Positions 8,323 to 18,625 of a stretch of 64,000 bases of DNA are shown one piece after another. Made by a program: the position numbers and the translations under genes. The stretch spans positions 1-64,000 of the forward strand of contig JABAZP010000005.1 in assembly GCA_018608405.1 (NCBI GenBank). Reading direction: 5' to 3'. Every line of letters begins with the position of its first letter. Position 1 is the first letter of the stretch. The notes below the pieces were generated by a model, which saw only the letters and a list, made by a program, of their open reading frames with translations, did not search any database and was not told where the DNA came from. The stretch comes from Flavobacteriales bacterium (GTDB lineage: Bacteria > Bacteroidota > Bacteroidia > Flavobacteriales_E > Vicingaceae).

Positions 8323-10356
8323 TTATTTTACAACAACCTTCTTTAAAATTTTCTCAGCACCATCCTCAAGGCTTACAACATATACTCCTTTTTCGAAATG
8401 TGTTAAATCCATTTGCTTGGTAATCGTTCCATTTACGGTAATATTTTCAGTGTAAACTTGCTGCCCTAATAAATTTCTAACGTTCAAATTGTAAGTTGTT
8501 TTAACCCTGTTACTAATTTCCAAATTGAACAATCCGCTGTTGGGGTTCGGACTTACTGAAAAATCTAAGGATTTGTTAGAATTTTCTTCAATTCCAATAG
8601 TACCATATCCTCCATATGGCAGATTGCCCATATTTAGTCGAATGACGGGGTTCGCATCTACCCATCCCCAGCCTGGTGCGTGGGCTAGATCAACAAAACA
8701 AGTAACAAGTTTTTGAAATTGTCCAGATGATGCGTCAGATTGAATTTCAAAGCTATTTCCTCCATTGGTATTGAGTACCTCCCAGCCAACAACATATTGT
8801 CCTGAATCTAATCCGTTAAATACAGCTGTTCCATTATCCAACGGCAGAGTTAATAATGAATTTGTATCAGCAGAGAGGATGGTGTAAGGTATAAAGGCTG
8901 AAGCAACTTCGCCTCCCGCAAAAGCAGAATTAATTGTGCCTGCAGTAAAAAGTGAATCTTCGCTGTAGCTCCATATTTTGGGAACAATGGTTACACCAAT
9001 GTTTGATGCCGCATTAGAAACTGCAAAGGTAATCGAGGTAGGAACCTTCCATGTTCCTCCATTTCCTGTTCTAGATTCAATTATATACATAGTTCCAAAT
9101 TTGTCACGTGCAGCCGTTCCGCCGGTTTGTCCAGCACGGGCATAAGACCCGGGACCTATTCCTCCACCATATCCATTATCATCTCGAGCAAAAATGGTAT
9201 CCGAAGTAGTGAATGTTTGAGAATAATCTTCGTTACCTAAGTTTTCATCTACACTATCAGATGTGGCAATCATATCTACTCTAAATTCACCTAGGACCGG
9301 AGGTACGAATCTTGGATTATTGGTAACTGCATAATCTGCAGTATCTCTAATAATTCCAGATTGTAATGCAATCGGAGTAGAAGATGTAGCACAGACAAGA
9401 CCAAGACCAGGACCGAGAATGTTGCCAATTCCTGTAGCTGTATTAAAAATATCGCCTTCTAATCTAACTCCGGTCAAATCATTTGATCCATTATTGTAAA
9501 CAAATCCTGATAAAGCAAGTGGGCTGAACAAATCACAAGGGATTTGATTATAAAAAGGATTGTAGGTATAGCTGGAATTAAATTCTAAATAGGGGTCTCT
9601 TAATTCTAAGTCGTTCCTAGGACCCTCTATAATTGCTAAATCATCAATCATCCAATAATAGGCAACATTCCCCTCAGCTAAGAATCGAATTTTTACTGCA
9701 GAAGAACCAAGAGTAGCTGTGCTAATATTGATCGCATTCACCACCGTGCCAGAGGCAGCACTCAACGCTAACCCATTTGTTGCATCATATTCTTGAAACG
9801 TTACAAAATTATCTGTGCTAACTTGTAACACATGCTTAACTGATCCTAAGCAACATCTTCTTAGCGTTTGTTGGTAGGTTACAATAATATTTGTAGGAGG
9901 AGTAATTGTACCTCCTTTTGTTAAGTCTATTGAATCAGATTCAAAATAAGTATCCATTGAAACACCTCCGGTTCCTGGAGTAGGAGTGTTATAAAAGTCT
10001 GAGGGTAATGACATGAAGCCATTGGCAGCTGTGCTTGAAACAATGACGTTGCCAGGAGAAGAGAATTGTCCGTTTTGATAAACCGTATCCCATTTCCAAA
10101 CAAAGTTGTTTGAACTATTATTATTGACAATAGACCACCCTTGTGGTAACCCTCCCGTAAAATCTTGATAATACAAAGTATCTCCGACTGCTTTAGAAAA
10201 TTGTATAGATTGCTTTGAAAAATCTGGATCTACACTTTTTGCTTTACTTGAAAAGGCTGCTTGCTCTTGTGGGATGTTGAAATCAAGCTTGTTCTGTGCA
10301 TTTATTACAAATGAAAAGAGGAAGGCGCTAAAAATCAGTAGTTGCTTCTTTTTCAT
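8323..10356 (-). CDS. T9SS-secreted surface protein, paralogue 1
   Basis: Secreted or cell-surface protein of 677 residues with unknown activity. It has a Sec signal peptide (1-20, ending VINAQ). An N-terminal jelly-roll-like region follows (about 57-245), starting with DTLYYQDFTGGLPQGWS and closing with YYWMIDDLAIIEG, the pattern of 'choice-of-anchor' / MAM-like domains. Two more beta-rich regions come next, with the Gly-rich DDNGYGGGIGPGSYAR in the middle. The last 80 residues form a type A T9SS sorting domain: SPNPNSGLFNLEI, then LLGQQVY, then KGVYVVSL and the basic end KILKKVVVK. It is a tandem paralogue of the gene at 10469. No enzyme motif was recognised. Confidence 0.85.
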   Translation of the reverse strand: MKKKQLLIFSAFLFSFVINAQNKLDFNIPQEQAAFSSKAKSVDPDFSKQSIQFSKAVGDTLYYQDFTGGLPQGWSIVNNNSSNNFVWKWDTVYQNGQFSSPGNVIVSSTAANGFMSLPSDFYNTPTPGTGGVSMDTYFESDSIDLTKGGTITPPTNIIVTYQQTLRRCCLGSVKHVLQVSTDNFVTFQEYDATNGLALSAASGTVVNAINISTATLGSSAVKIRFLAEGNVAYYWMIDDLAIIEGPRNDLELRDPYLEFNSSYTYNPFYNQIPCDLFSPLALSGFVYNNGSNDLTGVRLEGDIFNTATGIGNILGPGLGLVCATSSTPIALQSGIIRDTADYAVTNNPRFVPPVLGEFRVDMIATSDSVDENLGNEDYSQTFTTSDTIFARDDNGYGGGIGPGSYARAGQTGGTAARDKFGTMYIIESRTGNGGTWKVPTSITFAVSNAASNIGVTIVPKIWSYSEDSLFTAGTINSAFAGGEVASAFIPYTILSADTNSLLTLPLDNGTAVFNGLDSGQYVVGWEVLNTNGGNSFEIQSDASSGQFQKLVTCFVDLAHAPGWGWVDANPVIRLNMGNLPYGGYGTIGIEENSNKSLDFSVSPNPNSGLFNLEISNRVKTTYNLNVRNLLGQQVYTENITVNGTITKQMDLTHFEKGVYVVSLEDGAEKILKKVVVK

Positions 10357-10417
10357 AGTTAGTCTGTCTTATTTTGTTCTTAAAGATATTGCATTTTTAG
10401 TTCAAAAGGGAATAAAC

Positions 10418-10446
10418 AAAAAAAGCCACGCAATTTGCGTGGCTTT
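10418..10446 (-). terminator. terminator between the T9SS paralogues
   Basis: Perfect 11-bp or longer stem AAAGCCACGC/GCGTGGCTTT around AATTT, followed on the minus strand by seven T. It lies 22 bases after the stop of the T9SS gene at 10469, so each paralogue appears to be transcribed alone. The same stem, with a different loop, recurs at 59631. Confidence 0.85.
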
Positions 10447-10468
10447 CCTTAATCTATTTTAAGAAAAA

Positions 10469-12493
10469 TTATTTTACAACAACCTTCTTTAAAATTTTCT
10501 CAGCACCATTCTCAAGGCTTACAAAGTAAACACCTTTTTCGAATTGTGTTAAATCCATTTGCTGTCTGTACGTTCCATTTACATTGATGATGTCAGTGTA
10601 AACTTCTTGTCCTAACATGTTTCTAACATTTACATTGTAAGTAACAACTTCTGTTGAACTCACAGTCATTGTAAATAAACCATTGTTAGGGTTAGGAGCA
10701 ATGTTAAACTCAGTAGATGAATTTGTAACATTTCTTACGCTTGTTGGAATAGGAAGATTTGCCATATTCAATCTAATTACTGGGTTAGCACGCACCCATC
10801 CCCATCCTGGGGAGTGAGCTAAATCGATGAATGCAGTAACATCATCTTGGAACGCACCTGAAGAAGCATCAGCTTGTACTTCAAAGCTATTTCCACCGTT
10901 AGTGTTTGTTACTTCCCAACCAACAACATATTGTCCTGAATCTAATCCATTAAATACAGCTGTACCGTTATCCAAAGGAAGAGTCAATAGTGAATTTGTG
11001 TCTGTAGATAAAACAGTGTAAGGAATAAACGACTCTGCTACTACACCACCAGAAAATGCTGCAGCAAGTGTTCCTGACGCAGGAGCAAAAAGAGAATCTT
11101 CTTCATATCTCCAAATTTTTGGGGTTATTTCTACTCCAATATTCAAAGGGTCGTCAGAAACTGCATATGTAATTGATGTAGGAACTTTGGTTGTTCCACC
11201 GTTACCTGTTCTAGATTCTACAACGTACATTGTTCCAAATTTATCTCCTACAACGGTGCCTCCTGTTTGTCCAGCTCTAACATATCCTCCAGGTCCGGTT
11301 CCACCACCATATCCGTTATCATCTCTAGCAAAAATAGTATCTGAGGTAGTGAATGTTTGAGTATGAGTCTCGTTTCCTAAATTTTCATCAACACTGTCAG
11401 AAGTAGCAATCATATCAACTCTAAAATCACCCAAAACAGGAGGGATAAATCTTGGTGAGTTTGTTACAACATAATCAGCAGTATCCCTAGTGCTGCCGGA
11501 CAGCAAAGGAGCCGGAGTAGAGGATGTAGAGTATACGAGACCAATACCTGGTCCACCTGGAGTTGCTGTATTAAAAAAGTCTCCTTCGATTTTTACACCA
11601 GTTGCATCATTAGAACCGTTATTGTAAACAAACCCAGATAATGGAAGCGGTGGGAATAAATCGAAAGGAATCTGACTGTAGAAAGGATTATATACATAGT
11701 CATAGTTAAACTCAAGGTACGGAGTCCTTAATTCAATATCGTTTTGAACACCTTCAATTACAGCGAAATCATCAATCATCCAATAGTAGTGAGAGTTTCC
11801 TGAAGATAAAAATCTAATTTTAACTGAAGTAGAATTGGCAGCAGCCGTGCTGATATTAATTACGTTAGTAACTGTACCAGAAGCAGCGTTTACAGCTATT
11901 GCATCTGTAGCATCATATTCTTGAAACGTTACGAAGTTATCTGTACTTGCTTGAAGAACTAATCTGTTTGCACCAGAACAACAGTATCTTAAAGCTTGTT
12001 GGTAGGAAACCAAAACACTACCGAAACCGTTTGGATTCAATCCATTATTGGTAAGGCTAATTGTATCTGATTCGAAATAAGTATCCATCGCAACAGCTCC
12101 TGTTGTAGGAATAGGTGTGTTGAAAAAATCACCAGTCAATACCATGAATCCATTTGCGGCAGTCGTTGAGGTAATAATATTTGTTGCTGCAGAAAACTGT
12201 CCATTTTGATAGACTGTATTCCAAACCCACTGGAAGTTATTTGGATTATTATTTACAACTGACCAGTTTGTTGGTAAACCATTCGCAAAATCTTGATAAT
12301 ACAAAGTATCTCCAAAAACTTTCGCATTTTGTTTTGCTTTTTTTAAGAAATCTGGGTCAGCTGATTTCGCTTCACTTGTTAATGCTGCAGGAACTTCGAA
12401 GCCTGCCATTGTCGCATCGCTCTTCTTATCTTGAGCAAAACCGAAACAAGACGCTAACACCAAACCTGACAGTAAAATGTAATTTTTTTTCAT
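10469..12493 (-). CDS. T9SS-secreted surface protein, paralogue 2
   Basis: A 674-residue paralogue of the gene at 8323, co-linear along its whole length. It has a signal peptide (1-20, ending CFGFAQ), a jelly-roll-like region beginning DTLYYQDFANGLPTNWS and ending YYWMIDDFAVIEG, the central DDNGYGGGTGPGGYVRAG stretch, and the same type A sorting domain ending KILKKVVVK. The two proteins look well over half identical by eye, with the centre and the C-terminal signal most alike and the segment around residues 110-200 less so. Both genes have TATCTTTA boxes upstream. Function unknown: adhesin or matrix component are possible, and no catalytic motif is seen. Confidence 0.85.
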   Translation of the reverse strand: MKKNYILLSGLVLASCFGFAQDKKSDATMAGFEVPAALTSEAKSADPDFLKKAKQNAKVFGDTLYYQDFANGLPTNWSVVNNNPNNFQWVWNTVYQNGQFSAATNIITSTTAANGFMVLTGDFFNTPIPTTGAVAMDTYFESDTISLTNNGLNPNGFGSVLVSYQQALRYCCSGANRLVLQASTDNFVTFQEYDATDAIAVNAASGTVTNVINISTAAANSTSVKIRFLSSGNSHYYWMIDDFAVIEGVQNDIELRTPYLEFNYDYVYNPFYSQIPFDLFPPLPLSGFVYNNGSNDATGVKIEGDFFNTATPGGPGIGLVYSTSSTPAPLLSGSTRDTADYVVTNSPRFIPPVLGDFRVDMIATSDSVDENLGNETHTQTFTTSDTIFARDDNGYGGGTGPGGYVRAGQTGGTVVGDKFGTMYVVESRTGNGGTTKVPTSITYAVSDDPLNIGVEITPKIWRYEEDSLFAPASGTLAAAFSGGVVAESFIPYTVLSTDTNSLLTLPLDNGTAVFNGLDSGQYVVGWEVTNTNGGNSFEVQADASSGAFQDDVTAFIDLAHSPGWGWVRANPVIRLNMANLPIPTSVRNVTNSSTEFNIAPNPNNGLFTMTVSSTEVVTYNVNVRNMLGQEVYTDIINVNGTYRQQMDLTQFEKGVYFVSLENGAEKILKKVVVK

Positions 12494-12612
12494 GTTAAAA
12501 ATTTTAGTTAAACAATTCTTTCAATTCATAAAGATAACCATTTTTTTAATATTGGCTTTATCTTTTCAGTGAATTATGTCGTGAATTATACAATTATATC
12601 TTAAAAGATGAT

Positions 12613-15477
12613 TTAAGCATATTCCTCAATAGAAGGACAGCTGCATATTAAGTTTCGATCGCCATAAGCATCATCTACTCTTCTTACACTTGCCCAAAAC
12701 TTATTACCTCTCTGACCTTCCATAGGATAGGCTGCTTGAGATCTGCTGTAAGGTAATTTCCACTCGTCAGCTGTACACATGTATTCTGGGTGTGGAGCAT
12801 TTTTCAAAACATTGTTTTCCTTCGTCGCCACTTCCTCCTCAATTGACTTAATCTCTGAACGGATAGACTTCATGGCCCCTATAAATCGATTTAATTCTAC
12901 CAGACCTTCACTTTCTGTAGGCTCTACCATAAGTGTTCCTCCAACAGGGAAAGAAACTGTTGGCGCGTGAAATCCGTAATCAATTAGCCGTTTTGCGATG
13001 TCTACTACTTCGATTCCTGCAGTCTGTTTAAACTGTCTGCAATCTAAAATCATTTCGTGTGCAACGGTTCTGTTTGCTCCTTGATATAAGATTGGATAAT
13101 CTTCTTCTAATTGCTGTTTGATATAATTAGCGCTTAGTATTGCTGCTTCTGTTGATTTACGTAAGCCCTCTTCTCCAAGCATTTTAATGTACGCGTAAGA
13201 AATTAGTAAGACCAACGCGCTTCCGTAAGGTGTAGCTGAAATAGCTGAAATAGCTTCCTTATCTCCAATTTTTACAATTGGATTTGAAGGCAAAAATGGT
13301 GCAAGGTGTTCAACAACACCAATTGGTCCCATGCCCGGGCCACCGCCACCATGAGGAATCGCAAACGTTTTGTGCAAGTTTAAGTGACAAACATCGGCAC
13401 CAATATTTCCCGGGCTTGTTAAACCAACCTGAGCATTCATGTTGGCACCATCCATATATACTTGTCCTCCGTGTTCGTGAATTAAATCGGTTATTTCAAT
13501 TACAGATTCTTCAAAAACCCCGTGAGTAGAAGGGTAGGTGATCATTAGCGCAGATAAATTGTCTTTGTGCAATTCAACTTTTTCCTTCAAGTCTTCTAAA
13601 TCAATGTTTCCTGCTTCATCACACTTCGTTACAACTACTGTCATTCCGGCCATTACAGCGCTTGCAGGATTCGTCCCATGTGCTGAAGAAGGAATGATTG
13701 CAATATTCCTGTGATGATCGCCACGACTCATATGATACGCTCGAATTACCATTAAGCCTGCATACTCTCCCTGCGCTCCTGAATTTGGTTGTAATGAAGT
13801 GCGATAAAACCCGGTAATTTCAGACAAATCCCTTTCTAAGTTGTGCAACATCTCCAAGTAACCTTCTGTTTGGTTCTGCGGCGCAAAAGGATGAATATTT
13901 GAAAACTCATTCCAGGTTAGTGGAAGTAATTCTGTTGCAGCATTTAATTTCATGGTACATGAACCAAGTGGAATCATACCGTGTACTAACGAAAAGTCTT
14001 TATTCTCTAATCGCTTAATGTAGCGCATTATTTCTGTTTCTGAATGATAGCTATTAAAGATCGGGTGCGACAAGTAACTACTTGTTCTGATTAATTCTTT
14101 AGTTGCTGTTGAGTTTCCTTTGGCGTTTTCAACAGCGGTGAAAGACTTTCCTTTAAATTCAGCGAACAACCTGATGAGGTTATTTAGTTCATGTAATTCC
14201 ACAGTTTCATTTAAACTAATGGACAACTGTGAAGAACTAACTTTTCTTAAATTAATATGATGTTTGGCGGCAAATGAGATTAACTCATCCACTTTGCTAT
14301 CAGCATCTTCAATTAAAAGTGTATCAAAGTAATTAGAATGAACAACATTGTAGCCGAAGTTTTTAATTTCTTTTGCCAGGGTTGAAGTATAATTATGAAT
14401 TCCTTCTGCAATCTTTTTAATTCCGTCTTTTCCGTGATAAACTGCATACATACTTGCCATTACCGCCAATAATACTTGAGCAGTGCAAATGTTTGAAGTA
14501 GCTCGATCACGTTTAATGTGTTGCTCTCTGGTTTGAAGCGCCATTCTTAGAGCAGCTTTGCCATCCATGTCAACAGAAAGTCCAATAATTCTTCCAGGGA
14601 TACTTCTTTTATAAGCATCTCTAGTTGCAAAATAGGCTGCGTGCGGACCTCCAAAACCCATTGGTATTCCAAATCGTTGAGTGGTACCACAAACAATATC
14701 TGCACCCCATTCACCCGGAGGGGTAAATAAAGCCAAGCTCAATAAATCAGCAGCAACAGTCAATAAGGCACCTTTTTCATGAACCTTAGTAGCAAATTTT
14801 CTGTAATCTTTTATCTCTCCATTAATAGATGGATATTGAAGCACCGCTCCAAAGATTTCATCAGAGAAAACATATGTTGAGGCGTCTCCAATAATTAACT
14901 CAATTCCAAGAGGCTCACTTCTCGTTTTTAAAACATCTAACGTTTGAGGAAAGCAGTCATCCGCAACGAAAATCTTTTTAACGTTGGCTTTCTTTAGTTC
15001 CTTTCCTCTTACATTATACATCAATGTCATTGCTTCTGCTACAGCAGTTCCCTCATCTAACAAAGATGCGTTTGCTAAATCCATTCCAGTTAGGTCAGTT
15101 ACCATGGTCTGGTAATTTAGGAGTGCCTCTAACCGTCCTTGTGCAATCTCTGCTTGATACGGAGTGTATGCTGTGTACCACGCAGGATTTTCTAAGATGT
15201 TTCGCTGAATAACTGCAGGAACTTTAGTGTTGTAATACCCTAAACCAATATAACTTTTAAAAACTTTATTTTTAGAAGCGATTTCCTTTAAGTGGTTAAT
15301 GTATTGGTATTCACTCATAGGTTCGCTCAAACTAAGCGGTTGAGCTAAGCGAATTGAATTTGGAATCGTTTTCGCGATTAAACTTTCAACACTATCTTCC
15401 TTAATGGCTTTTAGCATTTGAGCAATATCTTCGTCACTTATTCCGATATGTCGAGAACTGAATGGAGCTGAAGTCAT
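12613..15477 (-). CDS. gcvP: glycine dehydrogenase (decarboxylating), P-protein
   Basis: P-protein of the glycine cleavage system. It decarboxylates glycine with PLP and passes the aminomethyl group to the lipoyl arm of the H-protein. At 954 residues it is the long form that fuses the alpha and beta halves. Motifs include [19 protein letters not shown] in the N-terminal half, [15 protein letters not shown], and the PLP site [18 protein letters not shown] with the Schiff-base Lys at residue 703. The C-terminal half carries the active site. It stands alone here, with no gcvT or gcvH nearby, and no glycine riboswitch was seen upstream. A TATATTTG box lies 22 bases before the ATG. Confidence 0.97.
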   Translation of the reverse strand: MTSAPFSSRHIGISDEDIAQMLKAIKEDSVESLIAKTIPNSIRLAQPLSLSEPMSEYQYINHLKEIASKNKVFKSYIGLGYYNTKVPAVIQRNILENPAWYTAYTPYQAEIAQGRLEALLNYQTMVTDLTGMDLANASLLDEGTAVAEAMTLMYNVRGKELKKANVKKIFVADDCFPQTLDVLKTRSEPLGIELIIGDASTYVFSDEIFGAVLQYPSINGEIKDYRKFATKVHEKGALLTVAADLLSLALFTPPGEWGADIVCGTTQRFGIPMGFGGPHAAYFATRDAYKRSIPGRIIGLSVDMDGKAALRMALQTREQHIKRDRATSNICTAQVLLAVMASMYAVYHGKDGIKKIAEGIHNYTSTLAKEIKNFGYNVVHSNYFDTLLIEDADSKVDELISFAAKHHINLRKVSSSQLSISLNETVELHELNNLIRLFAEFKGKSFTAVENAKGNSTATKELIRTSSYLSHPIFNSYHSETEIMRYIKRLENKDFSLVHGMIPLGSCTMKLNAATELLPLTWNEFSNIHPFAPQNQTEGYLEMLHNLERDLSEITGFYRTSLQPNSGAQGEYAGLMVIRAYHMSRGDHHRNIAIIPSSAHGTNPASAVMAGMTVVVTKCDEAGNIDLEDLKEKVELHKDNLSALMITYPSTHGVFEESVIEITDLIHEHGGQVYMDGANMNAQVGLTSPGNIGADVCHLNLHKTFAIPHGGGGPGMGPIGVVEHLAPFLPSNPIVKIGDKEAISAISATPYGSALVLLISYAYIKMLGEEGLRKSTEAAILSANYIKQQLEEDYPILYQGANRTVAHEMILDCRQFKQTAGIEVVDIAKRLIDYGFHAPTVSFPVGGTLMVEPTESEGLVELNRFIGAMKSIRSEIKSIEEEVATKENNVLKNAPHPEYMCTADEWKLPYSRSQAAYPMEGQRGNKFWASVRRVDDAYGDRNLICSCPSIEEYA

Positions 15478-15498
15478 TTTTTAAAAATTTTAAGAGTG

Positions 15499-15506
15499 CA
15501 AATATA
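15499..15506 (-). promoter_or_regulatory. possible -7 box of gcvP
   Basis: TATATTTG on the minus strand fits TAnnTTTG and lies 22 bases before the gcvP ATG. No TTG is found at the proper spacing upstream, so only half the consensus is present. Confidence 0.45.
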
Positions 15507-15958
15507 ATTTAAAGTTTATTTTATTGACTCACTTTTGACGATGAAACGCATTAGTGTGGATAAAGTTTTGCAGCTCTTTTGTGTTTTAGTAAGCAACTTA
15601 AAACCAACATTTTAAAACCATAAGGTTGCTAACTTTCTGTTGTTGACAGGTTGAATGTATTTGATGGCCATGGACACTGCATTTTCTATTCCATGAAAAG
15701 TGGATATTTTGAGTTTTTAGATGATGTTTTATGGTATAGCTTTTTCTCTTCTTACGAGAACTTAAAAACACCTAATCGCGCCTATGGGAAAGTATGTCAT
15801 TTAAAATTTAAATAATTCATCAGCTGAAAATTTTATTTTTGCGAAAACACATTGCAGATAATTAGGCATGTTAAAGTAACAGGTTCCATCAAGGTTTTTG
15901 GCTTATTAGTAGTTGTCGCAATTGGTTACCATCTGAGGCGAACAGAGTAGAATTGCTC
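15507..15958. other. intergenic region between gcvP and kynU
   Basis: About 450 bases without a recognisable gene between two divergent transcription units. It holds a second possible -7 box on the plus strand (TATTTTTG, 15834-15841) with no matching TTG. It also holds a 40-codon open frame at 15693-15815 (ATG to TAA, beginning MKSGYFEF) that has no signal peptide, no recognised motif and no clear ribosome start, so I do not call it a gene. A weak AGCAAC/GTTGCT inverted repeat lies near 15594-15633. No riboswitch core or repeat array was seen. Confidence 0.6.
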
Positions 15959-15988
15959 TTGGTTAGTCCAATTGTAATCGTAACTTTA
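15959..15988 (+). promoter_or_regulatory. kynU-kmo promoter (TTG-N19-TAACTTTA)
   Basis: TTG at 15959-15961 and TAACTTTA at 15981-15988 are 19 bases apart, one mismatch from the Bacteroidota consensus. They sit 20 bases before the kynU ATG and imply a very short leader. Confidence 0.65.
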
Positions 15989-16008
15989 GAAATTGAAAAA
16001 TTGATTAA

Positions 16009-17286
16009 ATGATCTATAGTAATACCATTGAATTTGCAAAAAATCTTGACCATCAAGATGAGCTAAAGGAATTCAGAAAACAGTTTCATTTTCCTCAACA
16101 TAATGGTGAAAATAAAATTTACTTTACCGGAAATTCATTAGGACTAATGCCAAAAAAAGCAAAAGATGCTTTGCAGCAGGAGTTGGATGATTGGGCAGAA
16201 TTTGGAGTTGACGGGCATTTTGAGGCAAAGAACCCTTGGTTTTCATATCACGAAATGTTTAAAAAAGGCTTAGCTGAGGTAGTAGGTGCGAAACCTTTAG
16301 AGGTAACACCAATGGGCGGGCTAACTTCGAATTTACATTTTTTAATGGTGTCTTTTTATCGTCCAAAAGGGAAACGGGTAAAATTATTGTGTGAGGGCAA
16401 AGCTTTTCCTTCAGACCAATATGCTTTAGAAACACAAGTAAAGTTTCACGGGTTAAACCCAGAAGATACGATTGTAGAGCTGTATCCTAGAGAAGGAGAA
16501 GTTGGAATTCGAAAAGAAGATATTTTAAATAAAATAGAAGAGTTAGGCGATGAGTTGGCGTTAATTATGATTGGCGGAGTAAATTATTATACCGGTCAAG
16601 TTTTTCCGATGGAGGAAATAACGAAGGCTGGACATGCTGTTGGCTCCGTTGTTGGTTTCGACCTTGCACATGCGGCAGGAAATGTCAAGATGGAGCTTCA
16701 TAAATGGGGCGTGGACTTTGCTGCTTGGTGCTCTTACAAGTATCTAAATTCAGGGCCGGGAAGTGTTGCAGGTATTTTTGTGCACGAAAGGCATTCTGAA
16801 TGCAAAGAATTAGATCGTTTTGCAGGTTGGTGGGGAACACCTTCTGAGGGAAGATTTCAAATGCCCAAAGGCTTTATTCCTGCTGCCGGAGCAGACGCGT
16901 GGCAGCTCAGTAATGCTCCTGTTTTAGCTATGGCAGTTCACAAAGTGGCGTTAGATTTACATTTAGAAGCAGGGGTAGATCGCTTGGTTGCTAAACAAAA
17001 AAAATTGACAGCATATTTAGAGTTTGTACTGAAGGATATATCTGACCGATTATCATCCGTTAACTTCACTGTTATTACGCCAAAGGAACGAGGTTCGCAG
17101 CTTTCCATTTTAACAGAAGGAAGTGGCGGGAAGGATTTGTTCAACAAAATGACCGAACTAGGTGTTGTTGCAGATTGGAGAGAGCCAAATGTCATCAGAG
17201 TTGCACCAGTTCCCATGTACAACTCATTTACCGATGTGTTTAATTTTGGTCAAATTATTGAAAAATCGCTTGAAGAAATAAAATAG
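16009..17286 (+). CDS. kynU: kynureninase
   Basis: PLP enzyme of tryptophan breakdown. It cleaves kynurenine or 3-hydroxykynurenine to anthranilate or 3-hydroxyanthranilate plus alanine. At 425 residues it has the usual length. Signatures: YFTGNSLGLMPK near residue 38, the PLP-phosphate region, GFDLAHAAGNV with the ring-binding Asp near 219, and WCSYKYLNSGPGS with the Schiff-base Lys at 244, followed by GWWGTPSEGRFQM. One base separates its stop from the kmo start, so the two act as one unit. With KMO the likely product is 3-hydroxyanthranilate, for NAD synthesis or catabolism. Confidence 0.96.
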   Translation: MIYSNTIEFAKNLDHQDELKEFRKQFHFPQHNGENKIYFTGNSLGLMPKKAKDALQQELDDWAEFGVDGHFEAKNPWFSYHEMFKKGLAEVVGAKPLEVTPMGGLTSNLHFLMVSFYRPKGKRVKLLCEGKAFPSDQYALETQVKFHGLNPEDTIVELYPREGEVGIRKEDILNKIEELGDELALIMIGGVNYYTGQVFPMEEITKAGHAVGSVVGFDLAHAAGNVKMELHKWGVDFAAWCSYKYLNSGPGSVAGIFVHERHSECKELDRFAGWWGTPSEGRFQMPKGFIPAAGADAWQLSNAPVLAMAVHKVALDLHLEAGVDRLVAKQKKLTAYLEFVLKDISDRLSSVNFTVITPKERGSQLSILTEGSGGKDLFNKMTELGVVADWREPNVIRVAPVPMYNSFTDVFNFGQIIEKSLEEIK

Positions 17287-17287
17287 T

Positions 17288-18622
17288 ATGGAAAAGGTAA
17301 TTATTGTTGGAGCAGGGTTAGTTGGTTCTTTGCAAGCCATATACATGGCCAAAAAAGGGTATAAGGTAGAGGTTTATGAGCGCAGACCTGATATGAGAAA
17401 GGTGAATTTAGTGGCCGGAAGGTCAATTAACTTAGCACTATCAAATAGAGGTTGGAAAGCAATTTCGGAAGCAGGAATTCAATCGGAAATTGAGAAGATT
17501 GCAATTCCTATGCGCGGCAGAATGATGCACGATGAGGAAGGGAATACTACATTTCAGCAATACGGTAAAGATGATGAAGCAATTTATTCTGTTAGCAGAG
17601 GTCTGCTCAACCAAAAGTTAATGACTTGTGCAGGAGACTTTGAAAACGTAAGCTTCTTTTTTAACCATCAATGTTTGGATGTGAACCTAGAAAACAATGA
17701 ATTAACCTTTCTTAATACGGAAACCAATGAAAAGAAAAAGGTAACGGAAGGTAAAATTTTTGCTACCGATGGAGCGTTTTCTGCTATACGGAAACGACTG
17801 ATGAAAACGGACCGGTTTAACTATCAGCAAATGTATTTGGAGCACGGTTACAAGGAACTTACAATTCCTGCTGCAGATGGCGGAGGATTCAAGATTGATA
17901 AAAATGCATTACACATTTGGCCTAGAGGCGAATACATGATGATTGCTCTTGCCAACGAGGATGGAAGTTTTACATGTACCCTATTTTTCCCTTTTGAGGG
18001 AGAGAATTCTTTTGGGTCCATAAAAACTAAAGCTGACGTCGAAAAATTCTTTAACAGGGTATTTCCCGATGCAGTTGAATTGATGCCTAATTTAGTGGAA
18101 GAGTACTTTGAAAATCCAACAGCCTCTTTAGTCACTGTTCGTTGCTCTCCTTGGAACTATAAAGATCAAATTATTATGATGGGCGATTCGTCACACGCAA
18201 TTGTGCCTTTTTATGGTCAGGGGATGAATTCGGGATTTGAAGATTGTACGGTTTTCAACGAGATTTTTGAGTCAAACAAGAGAGACTGGGAAAAAAGTTT
18301 CAAGGAGTTTTTTGACACACGAAAAAAAGATGCAGATGCTATTTCAAATTTAGCCTTGCAAAACTTTATTGAGATGCGAGATTTGGTTGCAGATGAAAGC
18401 TTCTTGTTGAGAAAAAAGATTGAAAAGAAAATTTACAGCAAGTATCCAGAAAAGTGGGTTCCTTTATATTCTCAAGTTACCTTTAGTCATACACCTTATT
18501 CAGAAGCGCTAGCTAATGGTAAGCGCCAAGAAAAAATAATGGATTGTATTATGGCAAAGGAAAATATCGAACAATTATGGGACAGCCAAGAAGTGGAAGA
18601 TGAGATTTTGGAAATGATATAA
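17288..18622 (+). CDS. kmo: kynurenine 3-monooxygenase
   Basis: NADPH-dependent flavin monooxygenase that hydroxylates L-kynurenine to 3-hydroxykynurenine, the substrate offered to KynU. The 444-residue protein has the FAD dinucleotide motif IIVGAGLVGS (GxGxxG from residue 8), the VNLVAGRSINLALSNRG stretch characteristic of KMO, and the second FAD motif IMMGDSSHAIVPFYGQGMN near residue 300. The C-terminal region keeps hydrophobic stretches seen in KMO. Downstream order kynU-kmo with no tryptophan dioxygenase, formamidase or HaaO in the window means the rest of the pathway must lie elsewhere. Confidence 0.95.
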   Translation: MEKVIIVGAGLVGSLQAIYMAKKGYKVEVYERRPDMRKVNLVAGRSINLALSNRGWKAISEAGIQSEIEKIAIPMRGRMMHDEEGNTTFQQYGKDDEAIYSVSRGLLNQKLMTCAGDFENVSFFFNHQCLDVNLENNELTFLNTETNEKKKVTEGKIFATDGAFSAIRKRLMKTDRFNYQQMYLEHGYKELTIPAADGGGFKIDKNALHIWPRGEYMMIALANEDGSFTCTLFFPFEGENSFGSIKTKADVEKFFNRVFPDAVELMPNLVEEYFENPTASLVTVRCSPWNYKDQIIMMGDSSHAIVPFYGQGMNSGFEDCTVFNEIFESNKRDWEKSFKEFFDTRKKDADAISNLALQNFIEMRDLVADESFLLRKKIEKKIYSKYPEKWVPLYSQVTFSHTPYSEALANGKRQEKIMDCIMAKENIEQLWDSQEVEDEILEMI

Positions 18623-18625
18623 TTC

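Noticed and set aside
15693-15815. A 40-codon open frame in the gcvP-kynU spacer
   Set aside because: No motif, signal peptide or start context; length is within chance for AT-rich DNA.
15478-16008. Glycine riboswitch near gcvP
   Set aside because: No paired glycine aptamer core was found on either strand.
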